Positions 16,506 to 25,281 of a stretch of 64,000 nucleotides of DNA are shown piece by piece. The stretch is from the NCBI RefSeq assembly GCF_000968195.1, contig NZ_FO704550.1, positions 1,860,001 to 1,924,000 of the forward strand, in the 5' to 3' direction. This DNA comes from Xenorhabdus doucetiae. Its GTDB lineage: Bacteria; Pseudomonadota; Gammaproteobacteria; Enterobacterales; Enterobacteriaceae. A program made the translations under genes and the position numbers. Numbering within the stretch: the first letter of the stretch is position 1; every line of letters begins with the position of its first letter. Under the pieces are notes generated by a model, which did not search any database, was not told the origin of the DNA, and saw only the letters and a program-made list of their open reading frames with translations.

Positions 16506-17531
16506 TCAGCGGCGATAATCGATAAAAGGTCCATCCGCAACCGAGCGCCGTTCGACAAGGCGTGGGTGGACTTCGATAGTTTGTACATCCTCACGTTTAT
16601 TGATGATTCTGTCCAATAGCATTGCAAAAGCCATCTGCCCTAAACGTTCTTTGGGTTGGTGGATGGTTGTCAATGCTGGTGTGAAATAGCGGGCATTGCG
16701 AATATTGTCATAACCGATGATTGAAATGTCTTGTGGAACACGTAGTCCTAACTCATCGGCTGCACAGATTGCCCCCATTGCCATGACGTCCCCACCGCAA
16801 AAAACAGCGGTTGGGCGATGTTTCTGATTCAGGATCTTATACATGGCTTGATAACCGGACTCAGGTTCAAAATCACCTTGTACCATCCACTCATCCCGAA
16901 TGGTGATGTTGGCTTCTTTCAGCGCCTTGAGAAAACCTTGATGGCGTCCTCCGCCGGTATTTCTTGCTAATGGCCCAGGAATAGATGCAATATCACGATG
17001 ACCGCGCTCAATGAGATAACGACCCGCTAAGTAACCGCCATGAAAAGCATTATCAATAATTGCATCGGTAAAATCCCCTCTGGATTCTCCCCAATCCATG
17101 ACCACCATAGGAATATTACGGTAGTCTTCCAGCATACCTAAAAGCTGTTCAGGGTATTCTGAACACATTACCAGCAAACCGTCTACACGTTTTTGCGCCA
17201 GCATCGCGAGGTACGCTTTCTGTTTATCAAGGTTATTATGGGAATTACATAAGATCAGTGTATAACCTTTGCTATAGCAGCTATTCTCAACCGATTCTAT
17301 GATCTCAGCAAAATACGGTGCTTCACTTGAGGTTGCCAGTAATCCGATGGATTTGGTGTGGTTAACTTTCAAGCTGCGGGCAACGGCACTGGGAGAATAA
17401 TTCAGTTCCTTAATCGCAGCCCAAACCGCAGCCTTTGTATCTTCGGCGACGAAACGGGTTTTATTGATAACATGCGATACGGTTGTGGTCGAAACACCAG
17501 CGCGTTTGGCCACATCTTTAATCGTTGCCAT
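16506..17531 (-). CDS. purR: Purine repressor PurR (LacI family)
   Basis: A 341-residue repressor (E. coli 341) of purine synthesis genes, active when bound to hypoxanthine or guanine. The LacI helix-turn-helix (ATIKDVAKRAGVSTTTVSHV) and hinge (SPSAVARSLKV) lie at residues 2-60, followed by a periplasmic-binding-protein fold. It is convergent with punR and ends 3 bases from the punR stop. Confidence 0.97.
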   Translation of the reverse strand: MATIKDVAKRAGVSTTTVSHVINKTRFVAEDTKAAVWAAIKELNYSPSAVARSLKVNHTKSIGLLATSSEAPYFAEIIESVENSCYSKGYTLILCNSHNNLDKQKAYLAMLAQKRVDGLLVMCSEYPEQLLGMLEDYRNIPMVVMDWGESRGDFTDAIIDNAFHGGYLAGRYLIERGHRDIASIPGPLARNTGGGRHQGFLKALKEANITIRDEWMVQGDFEPESGYQAMYKILNQKHRPTAVFCGGDVMAMGAICAADELGLRVPQDISIIGYDNIRNARYFTPALTTIHQPKERLGQMAFAMLLDRIINKREDVQTIEVHPRLVERRSVADGPFIDYRR

Positions 17532-17612
17532 GATAAAAAGGACTCCTGACCTTTTGGTCTAATTGGTATACCTTTCATCTTTCAATTTTGAAATCTATCG
17601 GGTATAGCTATT

Positions 17613-17628
17613 TGTTAATCGTTTGCCA
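17613..17628 (-). promoter_or_regulatory. Candidate PurR operator upstream of purR
   Basis: On the minus strand TTGGCAAACGATTAAC keeps the GCAAACGnTT core of the PurR box. E. coli purR is autoregulated through similar sites. The rest of 17532-17845 is AT-rich promoter sequence shared by purR and ynhF; no other gene was seen. Confidence 0.45.
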
Positions 17629-17845
17629 ATATATTTATATAGAGTGATAGTTGGCAATAAGTCAGCGATAAACCTTGAATTTTGTCTGATCTAGCTCAAA
17701 AGTGAAAGTAATAATCGATGTTATAAAGAGTATGGACTAAATATTGGGTATGGTTTTTTAAATGATACGGTGAGTAACCGCTCAAAACTTGTACTTAAAA
17801 ATTTATCGTGTTGAGGTCTCTTAATTTTCACATTGAGGATGTTCT

Positions 17846-17932
17846 ATGGACACAGATCTGAAATTGGGATTATTGGCTGCCGGTAGTGCATTAATCATGA
17901 TTGTTTTTCTGGCAAGTCTCTGCTTGATCTGA
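17846..17932 (+). CDS. ynhF: Small membrane protein YnhF
   Basis: A 28-residue protein starting MDTDLKLGLLAAGSALIMIV, with one hydrophobic helix (residues 7-27). It matches E. coli YnhF (29 aa, start MSTDLKFSL), a small inner membrane protein of unknown function that also lies between purR and sodB. The ATG has TGAGGA about seven bases upstream. A hairpin 40 bases after the stop could end its transcript. It is too short for ordinary gene finders. Confidence 0.85.
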   Translation: MDTDLKLGLLAAGSALIMIVFLASLCLI

Positions 17933-17971
17933 TCAGGATAGAAAAGAAGAATTTGTAACATCACTTGCTTT

Positions 17972-18025
17972 AAGGGCGGGTTTTCCAACAATTGTGATGC
18001 CACGAATGAAGGAAAACCTGCCCTT
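17972..18025. terminator. Bidirectional hairpin between ynhF and sodB
   Basis: AAGGGCGGGTTTTCC pairs with GGAAAACCTGCCCTT (one mismatch) around 24 bases; GTTATTTTAAC follows on the plus strand. Confidence 0.6.
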
Positions 18026-18057
18026 GTTATTTTAACTTGGTAAGATAATTAACCTTA

Positions 18058-18636
18058 TTAAGCCAAGTTTTCTTCAACAAATTTCCAGTTGACCAGCGCC
18101 CAGAAGTGCTCCAAATATTGAGGGCGTGCATTACGGTAATCGATGTAGTATGCGTGCTCCCAAACATCAACGGTCAGTACGGGTTTGTCTTCACCAGTCA
18201 ATGGCGTTGCTGCATTGGATGTGTTAACGATAGCCAATGTGCCGTCAGTTTTCTTGACTAACCAAGTCCAACCAGAACCAAAGTTTTTCAGGGCTGCGTC
18301 AGTGAACTGCTGTTTGAACTCAGCAAAAGAACCGAAAGCATTGTTGATAGCGTCTGCGACTTTTCCGGTGGGTTCGCCACCCCCATTTGGTGACAGGCTA
18401 TGCCAGTAGAACGTATGGTTCCAAATTTGTGCAGCGTTATTGAAGATTCCGCCTTCAGAGGTTTTGATGATCTCTTCCAACGATTTTCCGGCAAACTCAG
18501 TATCTTTAGTCAAATTATTCAGGTTTACGACGTAAGCGTTGTGATGTTTGCCGTGGTGATATTCTAGAGTTTCTGCAGAAATATGGGGTTCCAAGGCATC
18601 TTTGGCATAAGGTAATGCGGGTAATTCAAAAGACAT
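18058..18636 (-). CDS. sodB: Iron superoxide dismutase
   Basis: A 192-residue cytoplasmic Fe-superoxide dismutase (E. coli 193). The metal ligands are visible in HHGKHHNAYV, NHTFYWHSL and DVWEHAYY. The ATG at 18636 (MSFELPALPY) has AAGGAG seven bases upstream; the longer frame to 18681 is leader. The start-codon region GCAATGTC is the exact complement of GACATTGC in the RyhB RNA found at 34.29 kb, so the known RyhB-sodB control under iron starvation is probably kept. Confidence 0.97.
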   Translation of the reverse strand: MSFELPALPYAKDALEPHISAETLEYHHGKHHNAYVVNLNNLTKDTEFAGKSLEEIIKTSEGGIFNNAAQIWNHTFYWHSLSPNGGGEPTGKVADAINNAFGSFAEFKQQFTDAALKNFGSGWTWLVKKTDGTLAIVNTSNAATPLTGEDKPVLTVDVWEHAYYIDYRNARPQYLEHFWALVNWKFVEENLA

Positions 18637-18947
18637 TGCATGCTCCTTTTTAATATCGGGTTTTTTGGCTCTGCAAACCATGACTTAGGATTGCTTATCA
18701 TGGGCAGGGCAAATTTAGTCTCATTATCGTATTAATTTTTTGCTAATTATCTTAACAACTTTTCTGCCAAATAACAGGGAAAAAGATGCTATCAGGCGGC
18801 GAACTGGCGCAGAACTGAACTGTAACATGGAGTAGATACACCCAGCATATAAAGTTCACGGTAGAAAAATGAGAGTAGAAAGTGGTATTCTGAATCAATC
18901 TTTATCTTATGCTGATAAATAGCGTTTGCAGTTTTGAGGAAGCAACA
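18637..18947. other. Divergent sodB-grxD upstream region
   Basis: These 311 bases hold the sodB leader (with its AAGGAG site) and the grxD upstream region. No gene, strong palindrome or recognised operator was seen beyond AT-rich promoter-like stretches. Confidence 0.5.
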
Positions 18948-19328
18948 ATGACGAATTTTAATACAAACACGAATACAGTGACAGATACAACAGTTGATGC
19001 GGTTATTGAAAAAATCGAACGTCAGCTCAGAGAAAATCCAATTCTGCTGTATATGAAAGGTTCACCGAAACTGCCAAGTTGTGGCTTCTCCGCACAGGCA
19101 GTTCAGGCTTTATCCGCTTGTGGTGAGCGTTTTGCTTATGTGGATATTCTGCAAAATCCAGATATCCGTGCTCAGTTGCCTAAGTATGCAAATTGGCCGA
19201 CTTTTCCCCAGCTTTGGGTTGACGGTGAGTTAGTGGGAGGTTGTGACATCCTTGTTGAGATGTATCAGCGTGGTGAACTACAAACGCTGATCAAAGAGAC
19301 TGCCGACAAGTATCGTGATCAGGAATAA
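18948..19328 (+). CDS. grxD: Monothiol glutaredoxin 4
   Basis: A 126-residue monothiol glutaredoxin with the CGFS active site (PKLPSCGFSAQAVQ) and GSH-binding WPTFPQLWVDGELVGGCDI. Such proteins bind a [2Fe-2S] cluster with BolA-type partners and act in iron-sulfur delivery. The ATG at 18948 has GAGGAAG upstream. The N-terminus carries about 11 extra residues rich in Asn and Thr (NFNTNTNTVTDTT) compared with E. coli GrxD (115 aa). Confidence 0.96.
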   Translation: MTNFNTNTNTVTDTTVDAVIEKIERQLRENPILLYMKGSPKLPSCGFSAQAVQALSACGERFAYVDILQNPDIRAQLPKYANWPTFPQLWVDGELVGGCDILVEMYQRGELQTLIKETADKYRDQE

Positions 19329-19364
19329 GGTCAGTCATTCATCGAAATGATAGATGTTTTTTCA

Positions 19365-19394
19365 TAACCCCATACTTTTATAGGTATGGGGTTA
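19365..19394. terminator. Bidirectional terminator between grxD and rnt
   Basis: TAACCCCATAC and GTATGGGGTTA form a perfect 11-bp stem around 8 bases, with T-rich sequence before it and TATTT after it. Confidence 0.8.
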
Positions 19395-19430
19395 CTATTT
19401 ACAGATTAATCAATATGAGGTTTGCTTGTT

Positions 19431-20090
19431 TTAGGCTTCGCAGTTAGCGGTGTTAGCTGAGGGTAATGGCCAACCACCCAGCCGTTTCCAGCGATTGACA
19501 AGTTCACAGAAAAGCAGGGCAGTTCGATCAGTATCATAAAGAGCGCTATGTGCTTGATTGCTGTCAAACGGAATTTCTGCTGTGATGCAGGCCTTGGCAA
19601 GAATTGTTTGGCCAAGAACCAAACCACTGAGTGCGGCGGTATCAAAAGTTGCGAACGGATGGAATGGATTGCGTTTCAAGCCTGCGCGTTCAGCAGCAGC
19701 CATGACAAAACTGTGATCAAAATTGGCATTATGGGCGACCATAATTGCGCGGTTACAATTCGTCTCTTTCATGCCCTTGCGGATCATTTTGAAAATTGCA
19801 TGCAAGGCAGCGTATTCACTGACTGCTCCCCGTAGGGGATTTGTTGGATCAATGCCGGTGAAAGCAAGAGCGGCAGGATCAAGGTTAGCTCCTTCAAAAG
19901 GCTCAATATGGAAATGCAGTGTATTGGCAGGTGTTAGCCAACCATTTTCATCCATTTTTAAAGTAATTGCAGCAATTTCAAGTAAAGCGTCTGTCCGCGC
20001 ATTAAAACCAGCGGTTTCGACATCAATGACAACGGGATAGTAGCCACGAAAGCGCCCACTTAACATATTTTGATCGTTTTGATTAGACAT
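19431..20090 (-). CDS. rnt: Ribonuclease T
   Basis: A 219-residue DEDDh-type 3'-5' exoribonuclease (E. coli 215) that trims tRNA and other stable RNA 3' ends. The catalytic motifs are VVIDVETAGFN (Exo I), VAHNANFDHSF (Exo II) and the C-terminal HSALYDTDRTA (Exo III). It is convergent with grxD; E. coli has lhr between them. Confidence 0.96.
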   Translation of the reverse strand: MSNQNDQNMLSGRFRGYYPVVIDVETAGFNARTDALLEIAAITLKMDENGWLTPANTLHFHIEPFEGANLDPAALAFTGIDPTNPLRGAVSEYAALHAIFKMIRKGMKETNCNRAIMVAHNANFDHSFVMAAAERAGLKRNPFHPFATFDTAALSGLVLGQTILAKACITAEIPFDSNQAHSALYDTDRTALLFCELVNRWKRLGGWPLPSANTANCEA

Positions 20091-20200
20091 CTGATTTTCA
20101 GTTTTTAGCTTCAGGATTCTGTTTTTGATTCTGGAATAGTGGCTATTATGACAAAATTTGGTGTGTCTTGCAGAAGTAATGCTTATCCAATGAGGATAAT

Positions 20201-20225
20201 AAAGGGCAATAAGATTTGCCCTTTT
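20201..20225 (-). terminator. Hairpin after gloA
   Basis: AAAGGGCAA pairs with TTGCCCTTT around a 7-base loop, 50 bases after the gloA stop. The T-tract on the minus strand is short. Confidence 0.55.
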
Positions 20226-20275
20226 GTCGGTGTGTAACTAATTTTTTAACGATAGTTTGGCCGCTATTGATAGAA

Positions 20276-20683
20276 TTAGTTGCCTAATGCGCTGCTGGCA
20301 CTTGAATTTTCGATGAGTTCAATCTTATAGCCATCGGGATCTTCAACGAATGCAATGACGGTTTTTCCACCTTTAACGGGTCCTGCTTCGCGAACCACTT
20401 TTCCTCCGGCAAGTTTGATGCGTTCGCAAGTTGCCGCAACATCATCAACGCCCAAGGCGATATGCCCAAACGCAGTTCCTATTTCGTAGTTTTCAACGCC
20501 CCAATTATAAGTTAGCTCAATAACTGAGCCTTGATTTTCATCGGTATAACCAACAAACGCGAGAGAATACTTATACTCTGGATTTTCACTGGTGCGAAGT
20601 AAACGCATGCCCATGATTTTAGTGTAGAAATCAATCGAGCGCTGCATGTTGCCAACACGGATCATCGTATGGAGTAAACGCAT
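20276..20683 (-). CDS. gloA: Lactoylglutathione lyase (glyoxalase I)
   Basis: A 135-residue glyoxalase I identical in length to the E. coli nickel enzyme, which isomerises the methylglyoxal-glutathione hemithioacetal to S-lactoylglutathione. The metal ligands His5 (MRLLHTMIRV), Glu in SVIELTYNWG, His in FGHIALGV and Glu in YKIELIE are all present. Confidence 0.97.
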   Translation of the reverse strand: MRLLHTMIRVGNMQRSIDFYTKIMGMRLLRTSENPEYKYSLAFVGYTDENQGSVIELTYNWGVENYEIGTAFGHIALGVDDVAATCERIKLAGGKVVREAGPVKGGKTVIAFVEDPDGYKIELIENSSASSALGN

Positions 20684-20929
20684 GATTACCTCTTGATCTT
20701 TATAGTCTTATTGTGAAACATAGCTTTTTTGCAAAACGTTGTCCGCATACCTGCATATGCTTAGTTCAACTATAACGTGTATAGATAAAATAATTCAAAT
20801 TGTCCTGTTTATTTATTTGGTTTCTAAATGTTACTATTTTGTTTTGAAATGTTATATTTGAGGTTTATACTGAGCAACAAATAGTTTCATTATGGGAATA
20901 ATTGATAGTTCCAAGCGCAGGAGGATGAG

Positions 20930-21169
20930 ATGGCTGAACAATTGGAATTCTTTGCTATTCCAAACCCTTGTCGGGGAATTTGTGAATCTAATTCCCGCGG
21001 TTTTTGCCGAGGGTGTTATCGTAGTAGGGAAGAGCGCTTTATGTGGATGCAACTATCTGATAATGAAAAAAGAAAAGTATTGCGCTTATGTCATCAGAGG
21101 CATCTAAGGGAAGTCAGAAATAAAGAGAAAGAAAAAAATATTATCTCGCAACAAGCCGATTTATTTTAG
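20930..21169 (+). CDS. ydhL: DUF1289 family protein YdhL
   Basis: A 79-residue protein of unknown function like E. coli YdhL. The DUF1289 cysteine cluster is clear (CRGICESNSRGFCRGCYRSR: C-x3-C-x7-C-x2-C), a possible metal site. The ATG has AGGAGG six bases upstream. Confidence 0.93.
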   Translation: MAEQLEFFAIPNPCRGICESNSRGFCRGCYRSREERFMWMQLSDNEKRKVLRLCHQRHLREVRNKEKEKNIISQQADLF

Positions 21170-21847
21170 TTTTATTCTAATTTGATCAAAAAATATCACT
21201 CATATGAATTATGGTTTAGGATGATCATAAAAATATGAAATATTTCCTGCAAGAAATGATATATTATTTATATTATATTTCTTTTATTTGACATAAGTCA
21301 CTTCAAAACATCATTTCTGTTGGTGAGATTAGATATTTAAGTAAGAATTTCTTATCAAAGAATCATTTGTTGAACAAGAAAAGAACTGGTTTGTTATCTT
21401 GTTGTTTTTTATATTATTTATTTTGATATTATCAATATCTGTAAGATAAAAATGATATTAATGTAAAAATATATAGATTAGTATTTGGATGGCGGTTATT
21501 CTTATAGAACTTTAACCGAGTGGAAATGGATATATTTTGAGGGATTGTACTTTTTTTGTTGATATTTAAACTTATAATAGTTTAGTTGTAAGATTATTTT
21601 ATACAGTTTATATCGTTGGTGGATTAATGCGCGATTTTATTCGGTGCACCGTACAATTTCGCTCTTTAGGGCGACGAAGATGTCAACTTTGAGTAACACG
21701 CCAACGCGACACTAATTAGGTAATTAGTTAAATTGCTGACTCTGCTAATGTAAGCATGATATAGGGTGCGTATCCATTATTCAGATGAATAAACTGATTG
21801 GATAATTCATTGATGTTATATGAGTCTCTAATTATAAGGAGGGGTAA
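21170..21847. other. AT-rich upstream region of slyA
   Basis: This 678-base gap is very AT-rich from about 21,180 to 21,600, with no open frame. A more balanced stretch follows (about 21,620-21,770) that includes TTCGCTCTTTAGGGCGACGA, a possible hairpin. Long AT-rich upstream DNA is typical of H-NS-controlled slyA/rovA promoters; binding here is inference. Confidence 0.6.
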
Positions 21848-22285
21848 TTGGAATTGACATTGGGATCAGATCTGGCACGTTTAGTCCGTGTTTGGCGCGC
21901 TTTAATTGATCATCGTTTGAAACCGTTGAAATTAACTCAGACACACTGGGTTACTCTATACAATATTAGTCAACTGCCGCCAGAGCAGTCACAGATACAG
22001 CTCGCAAAAGCGATTGGTATTGAGCAACCCTCTTTGGTGAGAACGCTTGATCAATTAGAAGAAAAGAAATTGATTACACGCCATACATGTGCCAATGATC
22101 GACGCGCAAAAAGAATCAAATTAACCAAAGAATCGGAAACGTTTATTAGAGAAGTAGATAGTGTTATTGATTCTACAAGGAAAGAAATTTTGCAGGGAAT
22201 TACTCATGATGAGTTAATTCTGCTTGCTTCTGTAATAAAGAAAATTGAAAAAAATATTAACCAATTGCATAAACAGGTAATATAA
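21848..22285 (+). CDS. slyA: MarR-family transcriptional regulator SlyA/RovA
   Basis: A 145-residue winged-helix regulator close to Yersinia RovA and E. coli SlyA. The DNA-binding part is visible in QIQLAKAIGIEQPSLVRTLD and the wing in RHTCANDRRAKRIKLT; dimer helices lie at both ends. Members relieve H-NS silencing of host-interaction genes. The start is a TTG with AAGGAGG five bases upstream (translated MELTLGSDLARL); no ATG is available in the right place. It is convergent with slyB, as in E. coli. Confidence 0.95.
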   Translation: MELTLGSDLARLVRVWRALIDHRLKPLKLTQTHWVTLYNISQLPPEQSQIQLAKAIGIEQPSLVRTLDQLEEKKLITRHTCANDRRAKRIKLTKESETFIREVDSVIDSTRKEILQGITHDELILLASVIKKIEKNINQLHKQVI

Positions 22286-22303
22286 AAATTAATCTATAAT
22301 AAT

Positions 22304-22344
22304 AAAATCGCGGCCCAGACCTATTACTGGTAAACCGCGATTTT
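22304..22344. terminator. Bidirectional terminator between slyA and slyB
   Basis: AAAATCGCGG and CCGCGATTTT form a perfect 10-bp stem with A and T runs on both sides. Confidence 0.85.
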
Positions 22345-22368
22345 CTAGTTTTGTGTTATTTGAACATT

Positions 22369-22842
22369 TCAGAGTGGTGATACAGTCAAAGAGTCTCCAC
22401 TGTTTGCGATCCTGACTCGTTGCCCTCTGCTGAATACAATGTTGTCTAACTTTTGCACTACGATGATGTTTTTTCCGCTGTCCATACGAATTTCTAACTC
22501 AACACCTTTCGTTTGGTCTAAAGCCCCTTCTATTCCTTGACCAGCCAGACCGCCAGCAATGGCACCTGCCGCTGTAGCAAGCCTTTGACCAGAACCATCC
22601 CCAACCGTATTCCCTAGCAGCCCTCCCAAAACAGCACCGCCAATGAGACCTAACATATTAGGATCACCCGCTTGGTTGCCTTTAATTTTGACAGGGCGTA
22701 CAGACAGAATCGTGCCATAGGTTACAGTTTGAGCTTGTTTGGCCTGATTCATAGAGTAAGTATCACTAGAAAGTGCTCCCATGTCTGCACAACCCGATAA
22801 TGTGGTTGCTACAGCTACACCAACCAGGAAACGTTTTAACAT
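22369..22842 (-). CDS. slyB: Outer membrane lipoprotein SlyB (glycine-zipper family)
   Basis: A 157-residue lipoprotein (E. coli 155) with lipobox LSGC (Cys near residue 18), a glycine-zipper region (IGGAVLGGLLGNTVGDGSG and AGAIAGGLAGQG) and a C-terminal SH3-like end. SlyB forms outer-membrane stabilising complexes under PhoPQ control in E. coli. The ATG at 22842 (MLKRFLVGVA) has GGAG upstream; the longer frame to 23073 is not supported. Confidence 0.95.
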   Translation of the reverse strand: MLKRFLVGVAVATTLSGCADMGALSSDTYSMNQAKQAQTVTYGTILSVRPVKIKGNQAGDPNMLGLIGGAVLGGLLGNTVGDGSGQRLATAAGAIAGGLAGQGIEGALDQTKGVELEIRMDSGKNIIVVQKLDNIVFSRGQRVRIANSGDSLTVSPL

Positions 22843-22880
22843 AATTACTCCTAATTTTAATGCCCGATAGGGAAGCTTGA

Positions 22881-22897
22881 TAATAAACTTATAACCA
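22881..22897 (-). promoter_or_regulatory. Candidate PhoP box before slyB
   Basis: On the minus strand TGGTTATAAGTTTATTA fits two (T/G)GTTTA half-sites with 5-base spacing, at 5/6 and 4/6 matches. A weak -10 (TATCGG) lies 11 bases downstream, the usual PhoP-promoter spacing. slyB is PhoP-controlled in E. coli. Likeness is partial. Confidence 0.4.
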
Positions 22898-22912
22898 AGC
22901 GTTCGGCTACTT

Positions 22913-22953
22913 TTGTTAGCAGCAGATACTAAGATGCTCTTGTTAGCAGCAGA
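22913..22953. repeat. 27-bp-period direct repeat in the slyB upstream region
   Basis: TTGTTAGCAGCAGA occurs twice, at 22913-22926 and 22940-22953. The flanking bases (CT before, A after) also match. It lies upstream of the candidate PhoP box in the 360-base gap between slyB and anmK; the rest of that gap shows only AT-rich sequence. Confidence 0.8.
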
Positions 22954-23202
22954 ATTAATCAATTTGTCGGCCACTAATGATGCATATCTACATAATATAA
23001 TATGCTCACAATAAACTCTGAAAGGAATAATTCCTGACCAAAAGTTTAGCATGTTTTGTGAAGAGCTTTCCAAAACTCAGATTTTATCTCTGATAATGCT
23101 CATTAAACATATATAGTCCGAATAGATGTGCTTTATAGTTTACGCAAGATTGAATGTAATCCACGTGTCAAATGTAATCCGTTATTTAATAGAGGAATAT
23201 TT

Positions 23203-24312
23203 ATGAATTCAGGACGTTATATTGGTGTGATGTCTGGCACCAGCATGGATGGTGTTGATGTTATTTTGGCGGAGATTAGCGATAAAGCCGTGACTCAACA
23301 AGTCAGTTATAGCCATCCTTTTCCGCAAGAGCTTAAGCAAAGATTACTTTCCATTTGTCAAGGGCAGCAGACGACATTATCAATGGTCGGAAGATTTGAC
23401 TATGAGCTTGGTACTCTCTTCGCAGAAGCGGTTCAAGGGTTATTGAATAAAGCCGGGATAACTGCAAATGATATCACCGCAATCGGCTGTCATGGGCAGA
23501 CCGTATGGCATGAGCCGGACGGTGAAAAACCGTTTACCATGCAAATCGGTGACAATAACCGTGTAGCAGCACTGACTAACATTACCACCGTTGGTGACTT
23601 CAGGCGGCGTGACATGGCTTATGGTGGTCAGGGAGCACCTTTGGTGCCGGCATTCCATATGGCGGTATTGGGGCATCCTACCGAAAGGCGGGTCATTTTA
23701 AACATCGGTGGAATAGCCAATATCTCAGCACTGCTGCCTAATTCTGCCGTTAAAGGCTATGATACCGGGCCGGGCAACATGTTGATGGATGCCTGGACAT
23801 GGCGGCATAAGCAGTTACCTTACGACAAAGATGCGCTGTGGGCCAGTGAAGGTACGGTCAATGAACCTTTGCTGCAAAAAATGCTGTCTGATCCCTATTT
23901 CGCGCGTACTGCCCCGAAGAGTACAGGGCGTGAATACTTTAATATGGCATGGTTGGAACAACAGTTGGTTGATTTTCCTGATATTACCCCCGTGGATGTT
24001 CAAGCCACATTGGCTGAATTAACGGCGGTAAGCATTGCTCAACAAGTCATGCTAAATGGTCGGTGTGACCGTCTTCTGGTATGCGGCGGCGGGGCACGTA
24101 ATCCACTTGTGATGAATCGGTTATCGGTTTTATTGCCGGGTACAGAAGTGGCGACGACAGATAAATATGGTTTGAGTGGTGATGACATGGAAGCGTTGGC
24201 ATTTGCCTGGCTGGCATTCCGAACCATGTCAGGACAATCTGGTAACTTGCCATCAGTTACTGGTGCGGATAGAGAAACGATTTTAGGGGCAATTTATCCG
24301 GTTGTCAGATAA
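23203..24312 (+). CDS. anmK: Anhydro-N-acetylmuramic acid kinase
   Basis: A 369-residue kinase (E. coli 369) that opens and phosphorylates 1,6-anhydroMurNAc to MurNAc-6-phosphate in peptidoglycan recycling. ATP-binding blocks GVMSGTSMDGVDV (residues about 8-20), GCHGQTVWHEP and LVCGGGARNP are present. The ATG at 23203 has AGAGGAA upstream; the longer frame from 23128 adds residues not found in relatives. Confidence 0.96.
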   Translation: MNSGRYIGVMSGTSMDGVDVILAEISDKAVTQQVSYSHPFPQELKQRLLSICQGQQTTLSMVGRFDYELGTLFAEAVQGLLNKAGITANDITAIGCHGQTVWHEPDGEKPFTMQIGDNNRVAALTNITTVGDFRRRDMAYGGQGAPLVPAFHMAVLGHPTERRVILNIGGIANISALLPNSAVKGYDTGPGNMLMDAWTWRHKQLPYDKDALWASEGTVNEPLLQKMLSDPYFARTAPKSTGREYFNMAWLEQQLVDFPDITPVDVQATLAELTAVSIAQQVMLNGRCDRLLVCGGGARNPLVMNRLSVLLPGTEVATTDKYGLSGDDMEALAFAWLAFRTMSGQSGNLPSVTGADRETILGAIYPVVR

Positions 24313-24415
24313 TTGTTTGAATAATATCCAGTTAACAGATAACCCTGATTAGAAGACAGTGAGCTAGCAGATAACAATGATATGCTAATACTCATTAATA
24401 AATAGAGATTTAGAA

Positions 24416-25069
24416 ATGTCAGAAGATAATGAAATGGTTATCGCAGAACTGCGCCGCGAATATATACGTGGTGGGTTAAGGCGAAAAGATCTTACTGAAG
24501 AACCTATTGAGCTTTTTGAGCGTTGGTTAAAACAGGCTTGTGAAGCGAGACTCAGTGATCCAACAGCAATGTGCATTGCGACCGTGGATGAGCATGGGCA
24601 ACCTTATCAGCGCATTGTTCTGCTAAAACACTTTGATGCTCACAGCCTGATATTCTATACCAATCTTGGCAGTCGCAAGGCAAAACATCTGGCCCAGAAT
24701 AACCGGATCAGTCTCCACTTTCCCTGGTATCAATTGGAACGGCAGGTCAGTTTTCTCGGCAAAGCGGAACGTTTGTCCCCGGTTGAGGTAATGAAATATT
24801 TTCATAGCCGGCCGAGGGATAGCCAAATTGCCGCCTGGGCGTCTCAGCAATCTTCGAAGATTTCTGCCAGAGGTATCTTGGAAGGGAAGTTTTTGGAGTT
24901 GAAACAGAAATTCCAGAACGGTGAAGTCCCTCTCCCCAGTTTCTGGGGCGGATTTAAGGTCGAGTTTGATTCAGTCGAATTCTGGCAGGGGGGTGCCCAT
25001 CGCCTTCATGATCGTTTTTTGTATCAGCGTGAAGGCGATAAATGGCATGTTGACCGTCTGGCGCCTTAA
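24416..25069 (+). CDS. pdxH: Pyridoxamine/pyridoxine 5'-phosphate oxidase
   Basis: A 217-residue FMN enzyme (E. coli 218) that makes pyridoxal 5'-phosphate from the pyridoxine and pyridoxamine phosphates. Family blocks RRKDLTEEPIELFERWL, RIVLLKHFD and the C-terminal FWQGGAHRLHDRFLYQR are present. E. coli has mliC between anmK and pdxH; it is absent here. Confidence 0.96.
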   Translation: MSEDNEMVIAELRREYIRGGLRRKDLTEEPIELFERWLKQACEARLSDPTAMCIATVDEHGQPYQRIVLLKHFDAHSLIFYTNLGSRKAKHLAQNNRISLHFPWYQLERQVSFLGKAERLSPVEVMKYFHSRPRDSQIAAWASQQSSKISARGILEGKFLELKQKFQNGEVPLPSFWGGFKVEFDSVEFWQGGAHRLHDRFLYQREGDKWHVDRLAP

Positions 25070-25182
25070 ACATCAATAAGGCAGAAAGTTGCAAAACGAA
25101 AGAGATAATTACTGTTTTTAATACTGGCACTTATATTACGGGCGTTTTATGCTATGGCACTTGATTTATAACGAGACGCTTA

Positions 25183-25243
25183 TATACCCAATGGATTTCA
25201 AGTGGCGGCATATAACAAAGCAGCAACGTGAAAGCAGGGTATA
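25183..25243. repeat. Dispersed palindromic intergenic repeat, family B, 61-bp copy
   Basis: TATACCC and GGGTATA end this imperfect palindrome. Inside, TTTCAAGTGGCGGC faces CAGCAACGTGAAA. It lies between pdxH and tyrS and resembles the arms of the copies at 12689, 26611 and 43329. Confidence 0.6.
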
Positions 25244-25281
25244 GATATATAGGTAAAATATACAAACCGATGGAGTCATTA

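Noticed and set aside
22843..23073. N-terminal extension of SlyB
   Set aside because: The extension lacks family likeness and covers the promoter and direct repeats; the lipoprotein signal begins at 22842.
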